Of a DNA stretch of 64,000 nt, positions 52,956 to 62,159 are shown in pieces. Numbering within the stretch: the first letter of the stretch is position 1; every line of letters starts with the position of its first letter. Under the pieces are notes generated by a model that searched no databases, was not told the origin of the DNA, and worked only from the letters and a program-made list of their open reading frames with translations. The position numbers and the translations under genes are program-made. Source of the stretch: Pseudomonas bubulae (lineage in GTDB: Bacteria > Pseudomonadota > Gammaproteobacteria > Pseudomonadales > Pseudomonadaceae); NCBI RefSeq assembly GCF_900618535.1, contig NZ_UYJA01000001.1:682001-746000 (forward strand). The letters are read 5' to 3'.

Positions 52956-53031
52956 TGGCTCCACGACCTGGACTCGAACCAGGGACCCAATGATTAACAG
53001 TCATTTGCTCTACCAACTGAGCTATCGCGGA
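52956..53031 (-). tRNA. tRNA-Asn (anticodon GTT)
   Basis: The leftward 76-base sequence folds as a cloverleaf. The acceptor stem is TCCGCGA / TCGTGGA (one G-U pair), the D-loop GCTCAGTTGGTAGAGC, the anticodon loop CTGTTAA (anticodon GTT), the T-loop GGTTCGAGTCC, and CCA is encoded. Its 5' end lies between tyrB and the siderophore operon. No duplicated 3' end or integrase gene is present in this window. Confidence 0.95.
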
Positions 53032-53053
53032 ATGGCGTCTATCTTACTGATAT

Positions 53054-53086
53054 AAAAAGAGAAGTCAACACTTTTGCTGACTTCTC
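53054..53086 (-). terminator. Rho-independent terminator of tyrB
   Basis: Leftward stem gagaagtca / tgacttctc with a 10-base loop, then five T on the transcribed strand, 10 bases past the tyrB stop. Confidence 0.85.
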
Positions 53087-53096
53087 CCTGCATTAT

Positions 53097-54293
53097 TCAG
53101 ATGACCTGAACAATGGCGTCGGTTACCGCCTCAATGTTGCGCTGGTTCAAAGAAGCCACGCAGATTCGGCCGGTATCAAGGGCATAAATACCGAATTCGG
53201 TACGCAGACGCGTTACTTGTTCAACGGTCAGACCGGAGTACGAGAACATGCCACGCTGACGTGCAACAAAGCTTAAGTCATGCCCAGGAGCCTTTTTCGA
53301 CAGCAGCTCAACCATTTGCAGACGCATGCCACGAATGCGCAGGCGCATTTCTGCCAGCTCGTCTTCCCACATCGCACGCAGCTCAGGGTTGTTAAGCACG
53401 GCTGCAGCAATGGTTGCACCGTGAGTCGGCGGGTTGGAGTAGTTGGTACGGATCACGCGCTTGACCTGGGACAGCACACGGGCGCTCTCTTCCTTCGATT
53501 CGGTGATGATCGACAGTGCACCGACACGCTCGCCGTACAGAGAAAACGACTTGGAGAACGAGCTGGAAACAAAGAAGCTCAGGCCCGAGCCGGCGAACAG
53601 GCGCACTGCAGCTGCGTCTTCGTCGATGCCGTCGCCAAAGCCCTGGTAGGCCATGTCCAGGAACGGGATCAGGCCTTTGGCCTTGACCACGTCCAGCACG
53701 TTCTGCCAGTCGGCCGGGGTCAGGTCGACACCGGTCGGGTTGTGGCAGCAAGCGTGCAGCACAACAATGGAGCCGGCGGGCAAGGCATTCAGATCTTCGA
53801 GCATGCCGGAACGGTTGACGTCATGGCTGGCGGCGTCGTAGTAACGGTAGTTCTGCACCGGAAAACCGGCAGCTTCAAACAGTGCACGGTGGTTTTCCCA
53901 GCTTGGATCGCTGATCGCGACTACTGCGCCTGGCTGCAGTTGCTTAAGGAAGTCAGCACCGATTTTCAGCGCGCCCGTACCGCCAACGGCTTGAGTGGTG
54001 ATCACCCGGCCAGCTGCCAGCAACGGCGACTCGGCACCGAACAACAGCTTTTGCACGGCCTGGTCGTAGGCGGCAATACCATCGATCGGCAAATAACCGC
54101 GCGACGCGTGCTGGGCAACCCGGATCGTTTCGGCTTCGACAACGGCACGCAAGAGCGGAATTCGTCCCTCTTCGTTGCAGTAAACACCAACCCCCAGGTT
54201 CACTTTGCTGGTACGGGTATCGGCGTTGAATGCTTCGTTGAGGCCCAGGATAGGATCGCGTGGTGCCATTTCGACAGCGGAGAACAGGCTCAT
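53097..54293 (-). CDS. tyrB: Aromatic/aspartate aminotransferase
   Basis: A 398-residue fold-type I aminotransferase, exchanging the amino group of aromatic amino acids or aspartate with 2-oxoglutarate. PLP-binding K248 is in SSFSKSFSLYGERVGAL, N185 (CHNPTG) and R387-region (TGRICVASLN) bind substrate carboxylates. The length and motifs fit AspC/TyrB; in P. aeruginosa the ortholog (PA3139) also borders uvrB, which supports the name. It is transcribed away from uvrB with its own promoter. Confidence 0.88.
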   Translation of the reverse strand: MSLFSAVEMAPRDPILGLNEAFNADTRTSKVNLGVGVYCNEEGRIPLLRAVVEAETIRVAQHASRGYLPIDGIAAYDQAVQKLLFGAESPLLAAGRVITTQAVGGTGALKIGADFLKQLQPGAVVAISDPSWENHRALFEAAGFPVQNYRYYDAASHDVNRSGMLEDLNALPAGSIVVLHACCHNPTGVDLTPADWQNVLDVVKAKGLIPFLDMAYQGFGDGIDEDAAAVRLFAGSGLSFFVSSSFSKSFSLYGERVGALSIITESKEESARVLSQVKRVIRTNYSNPPTHGATIAAAVLNNPELRAMWEDELAEMRLRIRGMRLQMVELLSKKAPGHDLSFVARQRGMFSYSGLTVEQVTRLRTEFGIYALDTGRICVASLNQRNIEAVTDAIVQVI

Positions 54294-54376
54294 TATTACG
54301 GCGGCTCTGAATGGGGAATGGAGGGGGTGACAACGCTCCAGCCGATTGCACTAGAGCGGTGCACAAACGGGGAGCA

Positions 54377-54404
54377 AGTATAAGCCCGATCAGGATTCGG
54401 GCAA
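54377..54404 (-). promoter_or_regulatory. Sigma-70 promoter of tyrB
   Basis: Leftward -35 TTGCCC (54399-54404), 16-base spacer and -10 TATACT (54377-54382), 83 bases before the start codon. Close agreement with consensus. Confidence 0.6.
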
Positions 54405-54493
54405 CAGCCTATTGCCGGTTTTACCCAAGTATTTGAGTTTATTTTCAGGCCACTGGTCTAATTGCAATCTTTGCCGATATGCCCGTATCAGAG

Positions 54494-54509
54494 CTGTACC
54501 TTGAAACAG
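54494..54509. promoter_or_regulatory. LexA-box-like palindrome upstream of uvrB
   Basis: CTGTACCTTGAAACAG has the CTGT-N8-ACAG form of the gamma-proteobacterial SOS box. It overlaps the candidate uvrB -35 (TTGAAA at 54501-54506), so bound LexA would block transcription. Confidence 0.55.
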
Positions 54510-54616
54510 TCGGACATGACCTCCATATTTAGCCGTATCCTGTTTTTTCCTGCGGCCTGAGTCGCATGCACTTATAAAGGCTACTGCTTTTATAGAAGCA
54601 AACCCTGAGGTCCTTC

Positions 54617-56632
54617 ATGCCCGATTTTCAGCTTGTTACCCGCTTCAAGCCCGCAGGCGATCAACCCGAAGCCATTCGCCAGATGATTGAAGGCATCGAA
54701 GCCGGCCTGTCGCACCAGACCCTGCTCGGGGTAACCGGTTCGGGCAAGACGTTCAGCATTGCCAACGTGATCGCCCATGTGAACCGCCCCACCCTGGTGC
54801 TGGCGCCCAATAAAACCCTGGCTGCCCAGCTGTACGGCGAGTTCAAGTCATTCTTCCCGAACAACGCGGTGGAGTACTTCGTCTCGTACTATGACTACTA
54901 CCAGCCCGAAGCGTACGTGCCCTCCTCCGATACCTTTATCGAGAAGGATGCCTCGATCAACGACCATATCGAGCAGATGCGCCTGTCCGCAACCAAGGCC
55001 CTGCTGGAGCGCAAGGACGCGATCATCGTTACCACGGTGTCGTGCATTTATGGCCTGGGCAGCCCCGAGACCTATCTGAAGATGGTGTTGCACGTCGACC
55101 GTGGCGACAAGCTCGACCAGCGCGAGTTGCTGCGCCGCCTGGCCGATCTGCAATACACCCGCAACGATATGGACTTTGCCCGCGCCACCTTCCGCGTGCG
55201 CGGCGATGTGATCGACATCTATCCTGCCGAATCGGATCTGGAGGCGGTGCGCATCGAACTGTTCGATGATGAAGTCGAAAGCATCAGTGCCTTTGACCCG
55301 CTGACCGGCGAAGTCATCCGCAAGATGCCGCGCTTTACCTTCTACCCCAAGAGCCACTATGTGACACCGCGCGAAACCCTGCTCGACGCCGTGGAAGGGA
55401 TCAAGGAAGAACTCAAGGAGCGGCTCGAATACCTGCGGGCCAACAACAAGCTGGTCGAGGCCCAGCGCCTGGAACAGCGCACCCGCTTCGATCTGGAAAT
55501 GATCATGGAGCTGGGTTACTGCAACGGCATCGAAAACTACTCGCGCTACCTTTCGGGCCGCGAGTCCGGGGCCCCGCCACCGACCCTGTTCGACTACCTG
55601 CCGGCCGACGCGCTGCTGGTGATCGACGAGTCTCACGTCAGCGTGCCGCAAGTGGGCGCCATGTACAAAGGCGACCGTTCGCGTAAAGAGACCCTGGTGG
55701 AATATGGCTTCCGCCTGCCCTCGGCACTGGACAACCGGCCGATGCGTTTTGACGAATGGGAACGCATCAGCCCGCAGACCATTTTTGTTTCCGCCACCCC
55801 TGGCAACTACGAAGCCGAACATTCGGGCCGCGTGGTCGAGCAGGTGGTGCGCCCCACCGGCCTGGTCGATCCGCAGATCGAAGTGCGTCCGGCCCTCACC
55901 CAGGTCGACGATTTGCTCTCCGAGATTGCCAAGCGCGTGGCGCTGGAAGAGCGTGTGCTGGTCACCACCCTGACCAAACGCATGTCCGAAGACCTCACCG
56001 ATTACCTGGCCGACCATGGCGTGCGGGTACGCTATCTGCACTCGGATATCGACACCGTGGAGCGCGTCGAAATCATCCGCGATCTGCGCCTGGGCGTATT
56101 TGACGTGCTGGTGGGGATCAACCTGCTGCGTGAAGGGCTGGACATGCCCGAGGTGTCGCTGGTGGCGATCCTGGACGCCGACAAGGAGGGCTTCCTGCGC
56201 TCCGAACGCTCGTTGATCCAGACCATTGGCCGGGCGGCGCGTAACCTCAATGGCCGGGCGATTCTGTACGCTGATCGCATCACCGGCTCGATGGAACGCG
56301 CCATTGGCGAGACCGAACGCCGGCGCGAGAAACAGATCGCTTTCAACCTCGCCAACGGCATTACGCCCAAAGGCGTGTTCAAGGATGTCGCGGATATCAT
56401 GGAGGGTGCGGTGGTGCCGGGTTCGCGCAGCAAAAAGCGCAAAGGCATGGCCAAGGCCGCGGAAGAAAACGCCAAGTACGAGAACGAGCTGCGCTCGCCC
56501 AGCGAGATCAGCAAGCGCATTCGCCAACTGGAAGAAAAAATGTACGCCCTGGCCCGCGATCTCGAGTTCGAGGCGGCGGCGCAAATGCGCGACGAAATCG
56601 GCAAACTGCGCGAGCGGTTATTGCAGGTTTAA
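54617..56632 (+). CDS. uvrB: UvrABC system protein B
   Basis: Nucleotide excision repair helicase-like damage verifier, 671 residues, the usual length. Walker A GVTGSGKT (38-45), beta-hairpin [16 protein letters not shown] (about 91-106), DESH box [11 protein letters not shown] (about 335), the helicase motif [17 protein letters not shown] and the C-terminal UVR domain ([27 protein letters not shown] in part) that contacts UvrA/UvrC. Ribosome site AGGTCC 7-9 bases before ATG 54617. In pseudomonads it usually borders the aminotransferase gene, as here. A REP pair follows. Confidence 0.97.
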   Translation: MPDFQLVTRFKPAGDQPEAIRQMIEGIEAGLSHQTLLGVTGSGKTFSIANVIAHVNRPTLVLAPNKTLAAQLYGEFKSFFPNNAVEYFVSYYDYYQPEAYVPSSDTFIEKDASINDHIEQMRLSATKALLERKDAIIVTTVSCIYGLGSPETYLKMVLHVDRGDKLDQRELLRRLADLQYTRNDMDFARATFRVRGDVIDIYPAESDLEAVRIELFDDEVESISAFDPLTGEVIRKMPRFTFYPKSHYVTPRETLLDAVEGIKEELKERLEYLRANNKLVEAQRLEQRTRFDLEMIMELGYCNGIENYSRYLSGRESGAPPPTLFDYLPADALLVIDESHVSVPQVGAMYKGDRSRKETLVEYGFRLPSALDNRPMRFDEWERISPQTIFVSATPGNYEAEHSGRVVEQVVRPTGLVDPQIEVRPALTQVDDLLSEIAKRVALEERVLVTTLTKRMSEDLTDYLADHGVRVRYLHSDIDTVERVEIIRDLRLGVFDVLVGINLLREGLDMPEVSLVAILDADKEGFLRSERSLIQTIGRAARNLNGRAILYADRITGSMERAIGETERRREKQIAFNLANGITPKGVFKDVADIMEGAVVPGSRSKKRKGMAKAAEENAKYENELRSPSEISKRIRQLEEKMYALARDLEFEAAAQMRDEIGKLRERLLQV

Positions 56633-56646
56633 CGCCCCACATTGTC

Positions 56647-56737
56647 CCTGTGGGAGCGGGCTTGCTCGCGATTGGATCGATGCGGTGTATCAGGTAAACC
56701 GCGCCGTTTCTATCGCGAGCAAGCCCGCTCCCACAGG
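56647..56737. repeat. REP doublet (inverted pair)
   Basis: 25-base perfect arms (from cctgtgggagcgggcttgct) at 56647-56671 and 56713-56737, 41 bases apart, between the convergent uvrB and RidA-like genes. Same type as 9551-9637. Confidence 0.9.
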
Positions 56738-56745
56738 GCAATCTC

Positions 56746-57168
56746 TCAGACGGCTACCGCCGCTACCGCCTCGACCTCAAACAACATCTCATCCAGCGCC
56801 AGGCGCGGCACCGGGATCAAGGTGCAGGCCGGGGCCGGCAGCTCCCCCCATACCCGCTTCACTTCGGCGCCCAAAATCTGTAAGCGCTCCAGGCTGTGAT
56901 CCACGATCAATACGGTGATCTTGGCCACGTCCTTGATCTGTGCATCGGCCGCTGCCAGGGCGATCTGCAGGTTGGCAAAGGCCTGGCGCACCTGCTCGGC
57001 GAAGTCCGTCGACAGCTCACTGTCGGCGTTCTCGCCGCCCTGGCCGGCGGTGTACACCAGCCGCACATTCGCGGCCACACGGGCAACATGGGAGTAACCG
57101 TTGGGCGCAGGGTCATACAGCCCGACGGGGTTGAGCAACAGCACTGCGGAGTCAGAATTCTTGTCCAT
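56746..57168 (-). CDS. RidA (YjgF/UK114) family protein
   Basis: A 140-residue RidA-family protein. The N-terminal LLNPVGLYDPAPNGYSHVARV and the core VYTAGQGG, plus CTLIPVPRLALDEMLFEVEAVA near the end, are diagnostic. The catalytic Arg of the archetype (CTRVEV) is replaced: here ACTLIPV. It therefore belongs to a subgroup without imine deaminase evidence. ATG 57168 was chosen against a 46-codon upstream extension in the promoter region. Weak ribosome site. Confidence 0.85.
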   Translation of the reverse strand: MDKNSDSAVLLLNPVGLYDPAPNGYSHVARVAANVRLVYTAGQGGENADSELSTDFAEQVRQAFANLQIALAAADAQIKDVAKITVLIVDHSLERLQILGAEVKRVWGELPAPACTLIPVPRLALDEMLFEVEAVAAVAV

Positions 57169-57314
57169 AAAATACGCACCAGTGGCAGTGGGATAAGCAA
57201 GCGCGCTATTCAACCACTCTCGCCAAGCCGTACGCCAGCGCCCTCGCGACACAGGCCGCAAATATGCAAGGATGTTACGCCGCAGCGCACCAAAGCCGTT
57301 TTCCAAGGATGACC

Positions 57315-58466
57315 ATGACTGCCATCACCACCCAAATGCCCCTTGTGCCGGGGCGCCTCGAACAAATGTCGACCCGCATTGCCTTTTTCATCGCCGGTTT
57401 TGGCCTCGCCGCCTGGGCGCCACTGGTGCCCTACGCCAAAGCCCGTGCGGGACTGGACGAGGCCACTTTGGGCTTGTTATTGCTGTGCCTGGGCGCGGGC
57501 TCAATCCTGGCGATGCCCATTGCCGGCATCCTCGCCAGCCGTTATGGCTGCCGCCGGGTGCTGGTGGGCGGCACGCTGTTGATCTGCCTCGCGCTGCCAC
57601 TGCTGGCGACGGTCAGTGCCATACCGCTACTGATCGCCACACTCTTCTTGTTTGGCGCTGGGCTCGGCGCCGTCGACTCCACCGTCAACTTGCAGGCCGT
57701 GATCGTCGAGCGTGCCAGCGGGCGCACCATGATGTCGGGTTTTCACGGGCTGTTCAGCGTCGGCGGGATTGCCGGCGCGGCCGGGGTCAGCGCCCTGCTG
57801 GCGCTGGGCCTGACGCCGCTGTGGGCGATTGTGGTGGTGATTGCATTGATCCTCGCAGCCCTGCTCAAGGCTGCTCCGCACCTGCTGCCTTATGGCAGCG
57901 AAAGCAACGGTCCGGCGTTTGCCGTGCCCCACGGCGTGGTGCTCTTTATCGGCTTGCTGTGCTTTACCGTGTTCCTGGCCGAAGGCGCAATGCTCGACTG
58001 GAGCGCCGTATCCCTGACCTCCGAGAAAGGCATTGGCGATGCCTATGCCGGGCTGGGTTATGCCGCGTTTGCCTTGACCATGACCGCGGGCCGACTGATG
58101 GGCGATACCATCGTCAAGCGTCTGGGTGCGCGGCTGGTGATTGTCCTGGGTGGGTTGTTTGCCGCCGCGGGCATGGCCCTGGCAACCCTGGCACCGAACT
58201 GGGAGTCAGCATTGCTCGGTTATGCGCTGGTGGGCGCAGGGTGTTCGAATATCGTGCCGGTGCTGTACACCGCCGTGGGCAAACAGACCGTAATGCCGGA
58301 GCATATCGCCGTGCCAGCCATTACCACCCTGGGGTATGCGGGGATTCTGGCAGGGCCTGCGGCCATCGGCTTTATCGCCCATGCCAGCAGCCTGGGCGCG
58401 GCCTTTTTGCTGATCACCGCCATGCTGATAGCCGTAGCCATCAGCGGGCGGATTTTGCGGGTTTAG
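57315..58466 (+). CDS. MFS transporter (YbjJ/fucose-permease-like)
   Basis: A 383-residue MFS carrier, 12 predicted helices; loop 2-3 motif ILASRYGCRRVLVGG, and GFHGLFSVGGIAGAAGVSALL near residue 135. Length and sequence fit the YbjJ/FucP-like group. CAAGGA ends 5 bases before ATG 57315; the in-frame ATG at 57309 is too close to it. Divergent from the RidA gene with 146 bases between starts. Substrate unknown. Confidence 0.85.
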   Translation: MTAITTQMPLVPGRLEQMSTRIAFFIAGFGLAAWAPLVPYAKARAGLDEATLGLLLLCLGAGSILAMPIAGILASRYGCRRVLVGGTLLICLALPLLATVSAIPLLIATLFLFGAGLGAVDSTVNLQAVIVERASGRTMMSGFHGLFSVGGIAGAAGVSALLALGLTPLWAIVVVIALILAALLKAAPHLLPYGSESNGPAFAVPHGVVLFIGLLCFTVFLAEGAMLDWSAVSLTSEKGIGDAYAGLGYAAFALTMTAGRLMGDTIVKRLGARLVIVLGGLFAAAGMALATLAPNWESALLGYALVGAGCSNIVPVLYTAVGKQTVMPEHIAVPAITTLGYAGILAGPAAIGFIAHASSLGAAFLLITAMLIAVAISGRILRV

Positions 58467-58548
58467 AGCGAGCCCCTCACCCCAGCCCTCTCCCGGCGGT
58501 AGAGGGGGCCGATGGGTGGTGTTGCACAAATTTGCTTCTGCTTTTAGT

Positions 58549-58577
58549 CCCCTCTCCCTCCGGGAGAGGGGGCTTTT
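58549..58577 (+). terminator. Hairpin terminator downstream of the MFS gene
   Basis: 10-base stem cccctctccc / gggagagggg with a 3-base loop and four T. It lies 83 bases past the MFS stop and next to the fecA stop; the preceding sequence (58470-58510) carries another imperfect copy of the same GC-rich palindrome, a family of repeats common in pseudomonads. Confidence 0.6.
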
Positions 58578-58580
58578 GGG

Positions 58581-61049
58581 TTAAAAACCCACACTCGCCT
58601 GCACAAAGAACGTACGCGGCTCGCCCAGGTAAATCCCCGCGTTGTTGTCGCTGGAGCGGGTGTAGTACTCCTGGTTGAACAGGTTCTTGATCCCCGCTCC
58701 CACTTTCAGGTTTGACGCTTCAGGGCCGAAGTCGTAACCGACTCGGGTGCTCCAGGTCGCATACCCAGGAATATCGCCGTACTGGCCATCCGGGGTCGGA
58801 TCAGTGATGTACACCCCGCCAGTGCCCGGCGCGTGCTGCTGGGACTGGGCAAACATGTCCAGGTTGTAGGTCCAGCGGTTGACCACGTAACGCGCCCCGA
58901 GGTTGACCACCTGGCGCGAATACAGCGGCAGATCACGCCCTTTGAAGTTGGGGATGTCACCCTCGGACGTCGCCTTGGTGTAGGTAAAGCCCGCATTGAC
59001 CGACAGGCCGTCAAGGCGTGCGTCCAGTGCCGACATATCGTAGTGAACCGAGGTCTCGATACCCTGGTGCCTGGTCGCGCCCAGGTTGGTCCAGCCCACA
59101 TCGTTGCTCACATATTGCAACTCGTCGGCAAAGTCGATGTAGAACAGCGTCACCTCACCGCCCCATACACCATTGTCGTAACGCGTACCCAGTTCATAGG
59201 TCTTGGCCTTTTCAGGACGCAAACCTGCTGCGGTCGCATCGCCGACACCGCCCTGGCCCAGCTGGAAGTACTGCAGGCTGCCGAACGAGGTCTCGTAGTT
59301 GGCAAACAGTTTCCACGCGTCCGACAGGTGATACATCACGCTCAGGGCCGGCAGTGCTTCGCTGCTGTCGATGCTGCGGTTTTTTTCCTGCACTGGTTTG
59401 CCGTTATTGCCCAGTACCGGGCGGTCGTGCCAGTTGGTGCTGATCCGCTCAAAGCGGATACCCGGGGTGACCGTCCAGTTGCCCACATCGATCTTGTCAT
59501 CGATATAGAACGCGTTGGCCTCGGTGCCACCTGTGCGATCCTGATACACATGACCGTCTGCCCCGGGCCCCGGCACAGGCACGTTATTGACCAGGTACAC
59601 CTGGCTGGCCTCTTCATGCATCGCCTCTTTGAGGTAGCGATAGCCCAGCCCCACTTCCTGCGTGACCGGCCCCAGGGTGAACACATGGGACACCCGCGGC
59701 TCGATACCGAAGGTGTGGTAACTGCGCGGATACGAAGCCAGGGTTTGCAGATTGCGGGCTGCAATGTTGCTGCCACGGAAGCTGTCGGTGTAATAGGTCA
59801 GGACTTCAAACTGGGTCTGGTCGTCGATCTGACGCAGGTACTTGAAGGACACATCCTTGCGTCGCCCGGTAAAGTTGTCGTAGTCACGCAGCGACTGGTA
59901 CGGGTCAGCGTCAAACTGCTTTTGGGTCAGGCCACCGGGCATGTCCGCGGTGGCGTCGTAGTAGTGGAAATTGAGGGTGAAATCATCCTGGTCGGTGGGT
60001 GCCCAGTGGGTCTTGAGCAAGACGTCATCGATATCGTTGTCGTTGTTGCGCGCGCGATAGCCATCACCCTTGACTCCGGAATACAGCAATGCAGCACCGA
60101 TACCGTTATCCGCCGTGCCGCCGAGAAATGCCGATTCAATATGTTTCCAGCCACCACGCTCGGAGGTTTCCAGGGTTGTGCCGACCTCGCCCTGGAAGGT
60201 CTCGGGGATGGCCCGGGTCACAAAGTTGATCACCCCGCCCACGTTTTGCGGCCCGTAGCGCACCGAGCCGGCACCGCGTACCACGTCGATGCTGTCCAGG
60301 TTGCCCGATGAAATCGGTGCCATCGACAATTGTGGCTGGCCGTAGGGTGCAAACGCTGCCGGAATACCGTCAATCAGGACGGTGGAGCGCGGTGACAGAC
60401 GCGACGTCAAACCCCGCACCCCCACGTTCAGCGAGATATCACTGCCGCCCGTGCCGTTGGACTCCTGCACCTGAACACCCGGGATACGCTTGAGGGCATC
60501 ACTGACGTTCATCGTGCCCTGCTCGACCATCGCTTCGCGACGCACCACTGTCCGCGCCCCCGGGTGGTTCTGCACCACCGCGTCATTGGCATCGCTCAGC
60601 CAGTTGCCAACCACCTTTACATCCACCGGCCCCAGTTCCAGCGGCCCGGACGCTGGCGCAGCAGCACTGACCGTGGGCGCCGCACGCAGGGTTACAGCAT
60701 CACCGTCAAGCTCGTAGCTCAAGCCACTGTCCTGCAGCAGTCGGGCCAGCGCCTGTTCTGGCGACAGGTTGCCATTCACCGCCGGAGCCTGCTTGCCAGC
60801 CACCAGCTGCGGGCTGAAAAACACTTGCAATGCCGTTTGCTGCGCCAGTTGGCTCAGGGCCGAGCCCAGGGGCTGAGATTGAATATGGATCACAGCCGGC
60901 GCAGATTCGCCAGCAAAAGCACAGGGCATTGCCGCGCTCACCGCCAGGGCCAACGCCAGCGGTAGCAGGCGCGTCCGGGCGACAGAAGATGGAATGCTCA
61001 GGGGTGTTTCAAGCGAGGATAGTCGCCCACGAAGATTGTTGTTTTTCAC
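58581..61049 (-). CDS. fecA: FecA-like TonB-dependent siderophore receptor with STN domain
   Basis: A TonB receptor of about 822 residues. Signal peptide (ending PCAFA), an STN signalling domain (IHIQSQPLGSALSQLAQQTALQVFFSPQLV in part, residues about 50-105), plug (GSDISLNVGVRGLTSRLSPRSTVLIDGIPAAFAPYGQPQL in part) and barrel ending GVFVQASVGF-like. The plug is very close to FecA, the ferric-citrate receptor. With the adjacent FecR and FecI it forms a surface-signalling set: ligand binding releases the sigma factor. The start is uncertain; GTG 61049 is the best of the alternatives (TTG 61085 would add 12 residues). Confidence 0.85.
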   Translation of the reverse strand: MKNNNLRGRLSSLETPLSIPSSVARTRLLPLALALAVSAAMPCAFAGESAPAVIHIQSQPLGSALSQLAQQTALQVFFSPQLVAGKQAPAVNGNLSPEQALARLLQDSGLSYELDGDAVTLRAAPTVSAAAPASGPLELGPVDVKVVGNWLSDANDAVVQNHPGARTVVRREAMVEQGTMNVSDALKRIPGVQVQESNGTGGSDISLNVGVRGLTSRLSPRSTVLIDGIPAAFAPYGQPQLSMAPISSGNLDSIDVVRGAGSVRYGPQNVGGVINFVTRAIPETFQGEVGTTLETSERGGWKHIESAFLGGTADNGIGAALLYSGVKGDGYRARNNDNDIDDVLLKTHWAPTDQDDFTLNFHYYDATADMPGGLTQKQFDADPYQSLRDYDNFTGRRKDVSFKYLRQIDDQTQFEVLTYYTDSFRGSNIAARNLQTLASYPRSYHTFGIEPRVSHVFTLGPVTQEVGLGYRYLKEAMHEEASQVYLVNNVPVPGPGADGHVYQDRTGGTEANAFYIDDKIDVGNWTVTPGIRFERISTNWHDRPVLGNNGKPVQEKNRSIDSSEALPALSVMYHLSDAWKLFANYETSFGSLQYFQLGQGGVGDATAAGLRPEKAKTYELGTRYDNGVWGGEVTLFYIDFADELQYVSNDVGWTNLGATRHQGIETSVHYDMSALDARLDGLSVNAGFTYTKATSEGDIPNFKGRDLPLYSRQVVNLGARYVVNRWTYNLDMFAQSQQHAPGTGGVYITDPTPDGQYGDIPGYATWSTRVGYDFGPEASNLKVGAGIKNLFNQEYYTRSSDNNAGIYLGEPRTFFVQASVGF

Positions 61050-61157
61050 GTCGAGTCTTGCCCTATGGATCGCACTTGAGTGCAACTGTTAATACAAACC
61101 AGTTGCAGTTGATCAAGAAGACGAAGAACTCGAAAAAAACCTGAATCCCCAGCGCAA

Positions 61158-62159
61158 TTATTTTCTGGCAATGATCTCCTGGCTGCCATCTGCGCGGGTT
61201 TTGATAGCCACCGGGAGGATCTGCGGCAACGCCTTGAGCAGGGCATCGGTGTCATCGGTTTTGAATACGCTGGAAAGCCGCATTTGCGCCAGCGCTGGGG
61301 TGCTGACGTGCAGCGGCTTGTCGCGATAGCGCGAGACCTCGGCGGCCACCTCGCCCAGACTGACATCTTCAAATACCAGTTGCCCCTTGCGCCAGGCCGT
61401 CAGCGCCCCGGTATTAACTGCCTGCGCGGCCGCTACATGGCCCCGGGCATCGACCACGGTACCCAACCCGGCAGTCAGGTTGACCTGTGCATCCGGATTG
61501 CCTCCCTGGACCCGCACATGCCCTGATTCCACCGCAACCCGCGTCTGCTCGGCTTCGCGCAGCACATCAAAACGGGTACCGGTCACCGTTACCCTGCCGG
61601 CCCCGGCCTGCACCACAAATGGCCGCTCCGGATCATGGGCCACACTGAACATGGCTTCGCCCTGCTCCAGTTCAACATTGCGCTGCTCACGCGCAAAGCT
61701 GACGCGCACACGGCTGCGACCATTGAGTTCAATGCTCGAGCCATCAGGCAAATCAAGGGTGCGCTGCTCTCCCAACACCGTGGCAAATTCGGCGTGATAA
61801 CCCGCCGACGACTGCAGTTGCATCCATACACCCGCCCCCGCCGCCACGGCCACAATACCTGCGGCCAGCCCGCAAGCCAGTAACGAAAGGCGTGTCGGCT
61901 TCGCCACCGGCACTTCACACAGCGCCCGCATGCGGGCCCGGGGCAAGAGATCGGCGGCTGACCACAGGCTGGCCAGCCACTGATACTCCGCCTCATGGCT
62001 GGCATGCTGCGTACGCCAGGCTTCAAACTCGGCCTGCTCGCACGCACCCAGGGTTTGTGCTTGCACCCGGGTAAACCAGGTGGCCGCCGCATCACGCACG
62101 TTGGCGCTGCCACAGGTACAGTCTCGTGTATCCATCCTGCAATCCTTTACCGATGTCAT
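61158..62159 (-). CDS. fecR: FecR-family anti-sigma/signal-transfer protein
   Basis: A 333-residue FecR. Cytoplasmic N-terminal region with ATWFTRVQAQTLGACEQAEFEAW (in part) carries the sigma-factor-binding motif, then a membrane segment (LACGLAAGIVAVAAGAGVW, about residues 93-112) and a periplasmic FecR domain (LPDGSSIELNGRSRVRVSF; GTRFDVLRE). The start ATG shares one base with the sigma-factor stop (TGATG), so the two are coupled. A 108-base gap separates it from fecA. Confidence 0.9.
   Translation of the reverse strand: MTSVKDCRMDTRDCTCGSANVRDAAATWFTRVQAQTLGACEQAEFEAWRTQHASHEAEYQWLASLWSAADLLPRARMRALCEVPVAKPTRLSLLACGLAAGIVAVAAGAGVWMQLQSSAGYHAEFATVLGEQRTLDLPDGSSIELNGRSRVRVSFAREQRNVELEQGEAMFSVAHDPERPFVVQAGAGRVTVTGTRFDVLREAEQTRVAVESGHVRVQGGNPDAQVNLTAGLGTVVDARGHVAAAQAVNTGALTAWRKGQLVFEDVSLGEVAAEVSRYRDKPLHVSTPALAQMRLSSVFKTDDTDALLKALPQILPVAIKTRADGSQEIIARK

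Larger units (their letters stand above)
54294..54616. other. tyrB/uvrB divergent promoter region
   Basis: This 323-base gap contains the tyrB promoter, a LexA-box-like palindrome and a candidate uvrB promoter (TTGAAA 54501-54506, 17-base spacer, CATATT 54524-54529). No gene is seen. Confidence 0.55.

Noticed and set aside
52956-53031. tRNA-Asn as an attachment site of an integrase-borne island
   Set aside because: No integrase gene and no second copy of the tRNA 3' end seen in the window.
54848-56584. 578-codon leftward frame
   Set aside because: Antisense to uvrB; His/Gln-rich shadow frame.
57272-58678. 468-codon rightward frame
   Set aside because: Alternate frame of the MFS gene at 57315-58466, without hydrophobic helices.
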